Shown: positions 45,373-51,311 of the stretch, one piece after another
How positions within the stretch are numbered: the first letter of the stretch is position 1
Layout of the letters: the number at the start of each line of letters is the position of its first letter
Origin: Proteiniphilum acetatigenes DSM 18083
GTDB taxonomy: Bacteria > Bacteroidota > Bacteroidia > Bacteroidales > Dysgonomonadaceae
Direction of reading: 5' to 3'
Length of the DNA stretch: 51,311 bases
Assembly (NCBI RefSeq): GCF_000380985.1
Contig: NZ_KB905712.1
Coordinates: 1-51,311 of the forward strand
Translations under genes and position numbers: made by a program
Notes under the pieces: model-generated
The model's input: the letters and a program-made list of their open reading frames with translations, nothing else
Database searches by the model: none
Told to the model about the DNA's origin: nothing

Positions 45373-45701
45373 ATTCTTATACTTATCTCGTTATCAAATA
45401 CAGTAAACTCATATTCCCTTTTAATTAGAAAGTCCTCGACAATCTTTGCCGTGTCCGGGATAGTATGTATGTATTCAATTTCGTTTATCTTCACTGTGTC
45501 AGATTTACAGAAAATGTAAGGCATAAAATTAATCCCTGTCTTTAGATTTATGCTTGATGGTTAGAAAGTCAGGCGCTACACTCCCGTAGACTGTTTTTCC
45601 CTTCACGTAACGGACAATCTCCTTCGTTTCGATAGTTACCCTGCCTAAGAAAAGGACAACGCACAAGCGAAAAGAATGAGTAACACGTTAGTCGGTTTCA
45701 T
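45333..45701 (-). pseudogene. Broken small membrane-anchored protein, prophage-type
   Basis: From the ATG at 45701 the frame encodes MKPTNVLLILFACALSF, then hits a stop. A shift of frame gives LGRVTIETKEIVRYVKGKTVYGSVAPD up to a stop at 45529. A second shift gives MPYIFCKSDTVKINEIEYIH, then DTAKIVEDFLIKREYEFTVFDN to 45333. Joined, the pieces make a protein of about 120 residues with one N-terminal helix. The EIVRYVKG and DTAKI--D-----Y--T-FDN parts recall small proteins found beside tail genes in Bacteroides prophages. The last frame (45333-45524) is open and could still be made alone. Confidence 0.55.
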
Positions 45702-45750
45702 CTTTTTTGTTTCAAAGATAATGTATTTTACTGTATCACAATATTATTAA

Positions 45751-47244
45751 TCATATTCCTATTAATTGTTCGGGTAAAATATTAGGTGTCACAGTTGAAT
45801 CATTCCAAACATTAGTGTCCCATCCCACAGGCCATCTTGAATCAACATGAACCCAATAATCATTTTGTTGATTATTGCTATTCCTCCAATTGACCCTGTT
45901 GTATTCTACAGTATAATTACCATTAGGAGGTGTGTCAGGATGGTAATCTACAACTTGAATCCCTACATTAGACCAAGGCATCACAGCTCCATACACCAAA
46001 TTTCTTCTTAAAACCTGATTCGCACCACCAACCAAACCAATACCATAGTGTCCAGGATTAACTAATATATTATCTTCTATTATTCCATTTGACCCTCCTG
46101 AATCGCCAAGTAAAAATCCTCCTGAAGACATACTTGGACCTCCACCTCTAACCAAATTATTTTTAATAATAAGTGGATTATTTAAATCAAAATTACAATT
46201 GTAAGCATTGACCAAATCTTCAGGTGCGCTTTCACCAACTATGTTTTCAATAGCATTGTCCTGAAATCTCATATTAGATCCTGTACAATGTCTAAATTGA
46301 ATAGCTTGACATTGAAAATCAGGAGTATAACTTTGATCTGGAGTTAATAAATGCCCCTTTATATTATAAAAATCATTTGAAAAAACTCTTATCCCCCCTG
46401 TACAATTATCAACAATCACACCCTTCCAAATATTTATGAAATCGCAATTGTAGACTGTAATATTATTAGAGGATCCACTAATAGTTATTGCATTGGCATT
46501 ATCCAAATTTATAAATCTGCAATTTCTAATAATTACGTTCGAATAATTTCTTATTTGTAAACAAGACCCAAAATCCCTATTTGGATCAAATACACCATCG
46601 AAAATAAGATTTTCAATTATAATATTGGTTTGACCATCATAAAGCAAAGGTGTGGGTTGAGACGTGTAGCCATTATGAATTCTACTTCCAGAAGTAAGAT
46701 CGTTTAAAACAAACAATTTGTCATAATACTGCGACCATCCATTTGCCAATCTGTATTCGTCAAAACTATTTCCTTCTACTTTAATTTGAGTCTCAAAACT
46801 ACCTACATCAACACCTAACGATGTCAATGATGGAGGTATTTCTGGATACACGTAAAGATTTTTAAATGAGGGTGTGTTAGATAAAACATTTGTTCCAACG
46901 AAAGTAACAGATTTTGGAAGTATCAATGTAACTAAATCCAATGAATTACTTAAAGCGTCATTATTAATATGAGTTATTACGTCAGGCAATCTAATTTCTG
47001 AGGCATTGTTTTTCCATGATGGAGAACTAAATGTAGAACCTGTTATCGAAGGATCGTCACTTCCAAATTCTGTTTTTACATTAGTATCTTTGTGAATCCA
47101 ATAACCGTATTCTTCAGGTTCTGGATCAGGAATAGCAAAAATAATTGCAGAAAAAGTTGACCAACCTTGAGCAGTCTTATATGCAGCAACAGAACCTGCT
47201 GGTACATAAATTCTTGTATTTGGCCCACCTATTATTAATGCCAA
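45751..47244 (-). CDS. Second half of a frameshifted SGNH/BspA/beta-helix protein (beta-helix part)
   Basis: This frame of about 497 codons opens only at a TTG (47244), and its first residues GGPNTRIYVPAGSVAAYKTAQGW finish a BspA-type leucine-rich unit begun in the upstream frame, so it is the continuation of 47177-48505 after a frameshift at about 47226-47240. It holds a second BspA-like unit (about 45-190) and then a right-handed beta-helix (about 190-497) with rungs such as CLQIRNYSNVIIRNCRFINLDN. The helix is closely related to the secreted protein at 19096. Joined, the gene would encode about 917 residues. Confidence 0.75.
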   Translation of the reverse strand: MALIIGGPNTRIYVPAGSVAAYKTAQGWSTFSAIIFAIPDPEPEEYGYWIHKDTNVKTEFGSDDPSITGSTFSSPSWKNNASEIRLPDVITHINNDALSNSLDLVTLILPKSVTFVGTNVLSNTPSFKNLYVYPEIPPSLTSLGVDVGSFETQIKVEGNSFDEYRLANGWSQYYDKLFVLNDLTSGSRIHNGYTSQPTPLLYDGQTNIIIENLIFDGVFDPNRDFGSCLQIRNYSNVIIRNCRFINLDNANAITISGSSNNITVYNCDFINIWKGVIVDNCTGGIRVFSNDFYNIKGHLLTPDQSYTPDFQCQAIQFRHCTGSNMRFQDNAIENIVGESAPEDLVNAYNCNFDLNNPLIIKNNLVRGGGPSMSSGGFLLGDSGGSNGIIEDNILVNPGHYGIGLVGGANQVLRRNLVYGAVMPWSNVGIQVVDYHPDTPPNGNYTVEYNRVNWRNSNNQQNDYWVHVDSRWPVGWDTNVWNDSTVTPNILPEQLIGI

Positions 47245-48505
47245 AACTTCCTACTATGGGTGGAGTTGTAGCCAACACAGTCAAATCTAATAAGGCAAGA
47301 CAATCAGAGAATTGATTCATTGACATGGTTGTAATGGTTGACGGCAAAGTTACCTTTTCCAAATAAGTGCCCCCCGAAAAAACACCTGGCCCTGTTTCAA
47401 CAATGCCTTCAGGAATGAACACTTCTTTAGCTTGTGTTCGCCAACTTGGTTGATTGAAAGTTGTCCCTGAAATCCACTCAGATGTACCATCAAAATTAGT
47501 TTGAACTTCTGTATTATAATTAATCCAATAACCTTGTCCGACGGTAGGATTAGGAGGGATTATATCGTAACCAAAACTTGGATATATACCCGTTAATCCA
47601 GATATGACAGCTCTTGCCAAAGCCTTCTTCCCATTCAAGGTATAGGGATGTATCACATCTGCCATGAAATGAGCTCTGTTGATCTGATTCACACCCCACG
47701 TGCCGAATACATCAATAACAGGAATACTCATGAATTGAGAAACATCCTTAACTCTTTGGGCATAATCCAGGATAAGCAATTGGCTACTATTTTGCATCTG
47801 GTCATATGGACTGCCAGAATCATTTTGCCTCCCGCTGATAGGCGTCATATTCACAAATGTGGCATTTGGGGCATGAATTTGAATCTTCATCATCATACTT
47901 GCCATAGCTCCACTAAAAGTAGTTATATTGAAATCCCCTCCAAGATATTGAGGGCTTGTAGCCCAGTCAGTATCCATATTATTGCCGTTAACCCACATTG
48001 GTTTATCATCTCCCAATGGAGCATTTGCCCCCCAATCATTAAGTCCGGTCATGGCTAATATAAGACCCTCATAATTAGCAGGAATCATTTTTGTTATCCT
48101 GCTCCAACTGCATGCAAATTGAGGGTGTGCAGTTGTATTAGGGGGTTGTGGATCGTCGTCATCCCCTACATACTCTCCTTCCGAATTAGCATACCAATAC
48201 CAAAGATCTCCAAGGTTCCAAAATGTGGAAGAACCACCAACCCCCCTTCCATACACCCTATTAAAGCCAAGGACATTTGCTATTATACCCGCCCAACTTG
48301 TATTCCAAGTATCATCCATGGGGTATGGCGGATATCTTGTTCCATTATTAATTGCCGAAATACTATCACCATAAGTAAGCACACTTTTCCCCTGCCAAGG
48401 ATTTAATATGCCGTCATTTTCCAGTTCGGAAAGGTCTATCGGCACATCATTCAGTTTCGGCTGAACGGTGAATTTAAAGTCGTTATGTAAATTAAATTGT
48501 AACAT
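47177..48505 (-). CDS. First half of a frameshifted SGNH/BspA/beta-helix protein (esterase part)
   Basis: The ATG at 48505 begins a cytosolic-type N-terminus (MLQFNLHNDFKFTV) with no signal peptide. An SGNH/GDSL hydrolase follows: block I LTYGDSIS (about 43), block III MTGLNDWG (about 170) and block V DVIHPYTLNG (about 285). The first BspA-like unit begins GYWINYNTEVQTNF (about 318). The frame should leave this ORF near SFGINN; its last 13 residues (RWAKYKNLCTSRFCCCI) are out-of-frame. Lack of a signal, the esterase and the beta-helix together suggest a phage tail-spike-like protein that binds and trims surface glycans; a surface protein without a visible signal is the alternative. Confidence 0.75.
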   Translation of the reverse strand: MLQFNLHNDFKFTVQPKLNDVPIDLSELENDGILNPWQGKSVLTYGDSISAINNGTRYPPYPMDDTWNTSWAGIIANVLGFNRVYGRGVGGSSTFWNLGDLWYWYANSEGEYVGDDDDPQPPNTTAHPQFACSWSRITKMIPANYEGLILAMTGLNDWGANAPLGDDKPMWVNGNNMDTDWATSPQYLGGDFNITTFSGAMASMMMKIQIHAPNATFVNMTPISGRQNDSGSPYDQMQNSSQLLILDYAQRVKDVSQFMSIPVIDVFGTWGVNQINRAHFMADVIHPYTLNGKKALARAVISGLTGIYPSFGYDIIPPNPTVGQGYWINYNTEVQTNFDGTSEWISGTTFNQPSWRTQAKEVFIPEGIVETGPGVFSGGTYLEKVTLPSTITTMSMNQFSDCLALLDLTVLATTPPIVGSFGINNRWAKYKNLCTSRFCCCI

Positions 48506-48529
48506 ATTATCCGGTTATAAAGAATATAA

Positions 48530-49775
48530 ATTACTACACGGCTAAAGCCAGTCGTTTTAAACCTAAGCGGTATGCAATGAGCAATACATACCCGATTTTT
48601 CAGTCTGATTTATAGCAGACCTGAGCGTAGCTATATTGATTGCGGCGTTAATATCCGCATCCATATCGTTTCCACAATTTGGACGCTTAAAAGACTTGTT
48701 CTTGCGTATGCCGACATGATGGCAGCAGGAGCATGTCTGGGAAGTGTATCGAGGTTCAACGACAATAAGATTAACCCCATGCAATTTGGATTTATATTTA
48801 AGGAAAGAACGGAGTTGTCCGAAAGACGAACGCCCGAGTTTAGTCGCAAACGTCTTGTTACGGCGTTTGGATGTAAAACGGATGTCAGTCAAATCCTCAA
48901 TGGCAATCCTTTTGTGTTCGGCTTTAGCCGCAAGCACAATATTCTTTGCGATAGTGTGGTTAATGATTGTCGCCGTAGTCCGCTCCTTGCCTTTGAGCCG
49001 TTTCAAAAGCTTTGCATAGCCTCTTTTGTAAGAGTGCATTTTGCCTTTTGTGCCTTTGCTTTGGATGGACTTGCGAACCTTTTGCCTTTGTTCACGGTAG
49101 GAGTTAATCCAATCGGCGGATTGTTTGCCGCCGTTGGAGGCAACAACAATATCGGTAAGACCAAAGTCAACGCCAATAAATTCTTCTATGTCTTCCATTT
49201 CTTCATCGAGAATGTCAATGGTTTGGAAAAGATAAAACGTCCCTTTCTTGTAAACCAAATCCGCTTCCACTTTTGATATTTTGATATAAGGTAAATATTT
49301 GGGATTGTGGTAAACAAAAGGGATTTTCAATCTTCCGCCGATAGCCCAGATAGAAACAGACATATCCTTATAAGAGAGGATGCAGCTATCATAGGTGACA
49401 GCGCCGAGAGGACGGAAAGAACGTTTGGTTTCCCTGTCCAGCTTATAAGCACCCGCAACCTTGCTTTTACAACGTACGAGCATTTGGGCGGAAAGATTAA
49501 AAGAGGATTTGAATCCGTGGTAACAAAGTGCATGAATTTTGAACTGGTTAAAAACTTTATTCTCCCCCGCTATTTCAGAAATAGCATTGCAAACAGCGTT
49601 CGCCTTTTTCATCGTCGAAAGGAGTAGATCAGCCTGTTCATCGGTAGGTAAAAGTTTTATTTTCAGAGTCAATCTCATAAAACAAAAATAATTCAAATGT
49701 CTGAAATACGCAAAATAATAACAATAAAATTAGTAACACTGGAAGTCGCCGCCTGAAGGCGGTGGTTTCAGACCA
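48530..49775 (-). mobile_element. TnpB-only element of the IS200/IS605 (IS1341) type
   Basis: The tnpB gene is bounded by two small hairpins: CCGCC-TGAA-GGCGG at 49749-49762 on the gene's 5' side and GGCT-AA-AGCC at 48540-48549 on the 3' side. Both are the kind of subterminal structure used by single-strand (TnpA-mobilised) elements. No tnpA is present. The 3' side, where an omega RNA would be read, ends about 30 bases before the SGNH gene. Exact ends are not fixed. Confidence 0.65.
48563..49678 (-). CDS. tnpB: TnpB RNA-guided nuclease (OrfB of IS605 type), zinc knuckle altered
   Basis: From the ATG at 49678 (MRLTLKIKLLPT) the protein has 371 residues; a TTG at 49696 would add six. RuvC residues are visible: Asp in GVDFGLTD (about 170), Glu in AIEDLTDIR (about 258) and Asp in DMDADINAA (about 342). 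The zinc-ribbon should read C-x2-C...C-P-N-C; here it reads CSCC...KRPNC, so the third cysteine is Arg (CGT, one base from TGT). TnpB with an omega RNA cuts DNA at sites next to a short motif and helps the element persist. The missing cysteine may weaken it. Confidence 0.9.
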   Translation of the reverse strand: MRLTLKIKLLPTDEQADLLLSTMKKANAVCNAISEIAGENKVFNQFKIHALCYHGFKSSFNLSAQMLVRCKSKVAGAYKLDRETKRSFRPLGAVTYDSCILSYKDMSVSIWAIGGRLKIPFVYHNPKYLPYIKISKVEADLVYKKGTFYLFQTIDILDEEMEDIEEFIGVDFGLTDIVVASNGGKQSADWINSYREQRQKVRKSIQSKGTKGKMHSYKRGYAKLLKRLKGKERTTATIINHTIAKNIVLAAKAEHKRIAIEDLTDIRFTSKRRNKTFATKLGRSSFGQLRSFLKYKSKLHGVNLIVVEPRYTSQTCSCCHHVGIRKNKSFKRPNCGNDMDADINAAINIATLRSAINQTEKSGMYCSLHTA

Positions 49776-49963
49776 AGAGCACAAAGTATGAATAAAAATA
49801 TGATCATAATTATGATTCGTATCAACTCTCTTTTATCTTCTTTTCGGGAGTTTGACACATAAAAAATGATTTTATCAATTAGAGAGGCCTACAACCTCTT
49901 TTTTTGTCAAATATTGTTTGTATCTATGTGGTAGATATTAGGTGATATTAGATTTATCGTATT

Positions 49964-51007
49964 ATGAAGCTGTCAATAAAGAAAAGTGGAAGGTTCACCT
50001 ATCTCTATGCTGTAAAGGGATATAGGGATGACAAGGGTGCAAGCACCTCAAAGGTTGTAAGGAAGTTTGGCACCATCGAGCAGCCCGGGAGCGATTTGCA
50101 CGAGATATACCGCGCCTTGTCCGTCCTTTCCAGGGAGAGCGACTTCATACAGTCCCAAGTCTACAGAAACAGCAAGAAGATAATCACCCGCAAGACCTAT
50201 TACGACTGCACGAATTATTACTTCGAGAGCGGGCAGCACGGCGTGTCAAAGGAGCACCGTCCGAACCCTCTCGTGCAGATAGGGTTCTTCATGGATATGG
50301 ACGGCATGCCGCTTACCTCCGATATTAATCCGGGAAACACCCCGGAGCAGCTTACGATGCGTCCGCTCGAACAGAAGCTCAACGACAACTTCAAGATCTC
50401 CAAACTGGTCGTCTGCACAGATGCCGGCCTCTCGTCATACGATAACAGGAAGGCCAATGATGTGGGACAAAGAGCCTTCATCACGATCCAGTCACTAAAG
50501 AAGTTGAAGGGGCACCTGCAGAAGTGGTCCCTTGAGCCGCAGGGATGGCACATGAAAAGATCCGGCCGACTATTTGACATCAGCCAACTGAATGAAAAAG
50601 ACGAGCACATAATATAATGCGACATTCTATAAATCCCGCTGGATAAACGAGAACGGTCTGGAGCAGAAACTTATCGTCACCTTCTCCTCCCAAAGTTCCT
50701 GCAAAGGGATGACAGGATAAGGGCACACTTCCACACCTGCTTCCTTTCGCTATTGATAATCAGGATCCTGGAAAACAAGGTCAACCGGGCAGGCCACAAG
50801 TTCTCCGTCGGGGAGATCATCTCCACACTGACCGGGATTGACTTCTGCAGCGTACCGGGGGGGGGAGGGATTCGTGCCGACATACACAAGGAGCACACTC
50901 ACGGACCATCTGCATGGATCGGCCGGCTTCAGGACGGATACCCAGATCATCACAAAACAAACGATGAGAAAATAATATCATCCACCAGGAAAAAAGATGA
51001 AAAATAA
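49964..51007 (+). pseudogene. IS1634-like transposase, broken
   Basis: The first frame (49964-50617, 217 residues) has an intact start with SGRFTYLYAVKGYRDDKG, then VRKFGTIEQ, and the core YYDCTNYYFES and VVCTDAGLSS blocks, the DDE part of IS1634/IS1549-type transposases. It then ends early. Further pieces follow in other frames: RAHFHTCFLSLLIIRILENKVN from about 50724 and, after a run of nine G at about 50859-50867, a frame ending in KDEK at 51007. At least two frame breaks and some missing sequence make it dead. Confidence 0.8.
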
Positions 51008-51060
51008 TTATTAACCCTCTTTGTGTACCACAATAGTCCGTTAAAAATTTACTATATGAG

Positions 51061-51311
51061 TCATGCAGCAATGGCTGCAAACTCCACGAGTTCTTTAACA
51101 AGTTTATCATTTAATCTTCTGTTCGGTTTAATGCCGGACACGCAAATAAATCGCTCAAGCAGGTAGGCATTGTGTATCATTGTTTTACATGATGCCATCG
51201 AAAAGGGGATGCCTTTCTCCTTTGCCAGCACCTTTGCCAGGTTTATTGAGGTAAGAGACGCATTAAAGTTGAACGATAGCTTTGCTACGTCCCTTGCCTG
51301 CGATTGCATCA
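51061..51311 (-). CDS. IS4-like transposase, C-terminal fragment running off the right edge
   Basis: An open frame enters at the right edge and stops at 51061, giving 83 residues: QARDVAKLSFNFNASLTSINLAKV, then PFSMASCKTMIHNAYLLERFICVSGIKPNRRLNDKLVKEL and a final VEFAAIAA. This matches, from memory, the C-terminal end of the Bacteroidota IS4-like DDE transposases whose N-terminal start is seen at 1-220. The ATG at 51309 is internal, not a start. The rest of the gene lies beyond the window. Confidence 0.65.
   Translation of the reverse strand, partial: MQSQARDVAKLSFNFNASLTSINLAKVLAKEKGIPFSMASCKTMIHNAYLLERFICVSGIKPNRRLNDKLVKELVEFAAIAA

Noticed and set aside
48716-49276. 186-residue plus-strand ORF opposite tnpB
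   Set aside because: It lies wholly antisense to the clear TnpB frame with no recognisable domain.
1-51311. CRISPR array
   Set aside because: No regularly spaced direct repeats were seen; the repeats found are single pairs or gene duplications.

Overview
The window looks like chromosomal DNA of a Bacteroidota bacterium, probably order Bacteroidales. The signs are repeated TAnnTTTG promoter boxes with little Shine-Dalgarno signal, lipoproteins with short Bacteroidota-type lipoboxes, an OmpA-like/TPR lipoprotein, a DUF5053 protein, a Wza/Wzc exopolysaccharide system and GDP-fucose genes of the Bacteroides type. Genus and species cannot be fixed from the sequence alone.

Left part (1-12.2 kb). 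The left edge carries the N-terminal end of an IS4-like transposase running out of the window, then a decayed RHS gene end and a polysaccharide flippase. Mostly housekeeping genes on the minus strand follow: tRNA-Gln, tyrS, a kinase-less 4HB/HAMP membrane receptor next to trkH, an OmpA/TPR lipoprotein, a small lipoprotein that looks like a shrunken PHP-family protein, a phosphate-selective-type porin, apbE and a DPM1-like glycosyltransferase.

Middle part (12.5-43.3 kb). This is a large exopolysaccharide/capsule locus on the plus strand. An AT-rich prelude holds a GT4 glycosyltransferase, a hexapeptide acyltransferase, an asparagine-synthase-like protein and a decayed tandem copy of the latter. 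A LuxR-type regulator follows, then a minus-strand lipoprotein and a secreted beta-helix protein. From 21.05 kb a 21-gene run encodes export and chain-length control (wza, wzc), a lipid-linked initiating transferase (WcaJ-like), flippase and polymerase (wzx, wzy) and glycosyltransferases (two GT2, one GT4, one WecG/TagA). It also encodes sugar-nucleotide pathways for a dTDP-3-amino-3,6-dideoxyhexose (two fdtA-like genes, fdtB), GDP-L-fucose (gmd, fcl), and a UDP-HexNAc epimerase plus dehydrogenase predicted to give UDP-GalNAcA. A terminator hairpin follows the last gene. The pathway steps that make dTDP-4-keto-6-deoxyglucose and GDP-mannose are not in the window.

Right part (43.4-51.3 kb). 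After uraA comes a patchwork of mobile DNA: an IS110 fragment, remnants that resemble a prophage tail end (DUF5053 gene, a broken small gene, and a large frameshifted SGNH-esterase/BspA-repeat/beta-helix gene that could be a tail spike), a TnpB element, a broken IS1634-type transposase and the C-terminal end of an IS4-like transposase at the right edge. The two edge fragments appear to be opposite ends of the same transposase family, so the window may be one contig that stops in repeated IS copies.

The most notable points are: the beta-helix domain shared by the EPS-side secreted protein and the tail-spike-like protein; the asparagine-synthase-like tandem duplication with an exact in-frame 534-bp deletion; the FdtA pair in which one copy lacks an active-site histidine; the TnpB with a broken zinc knuckle; and the receptor/TrkH pair.
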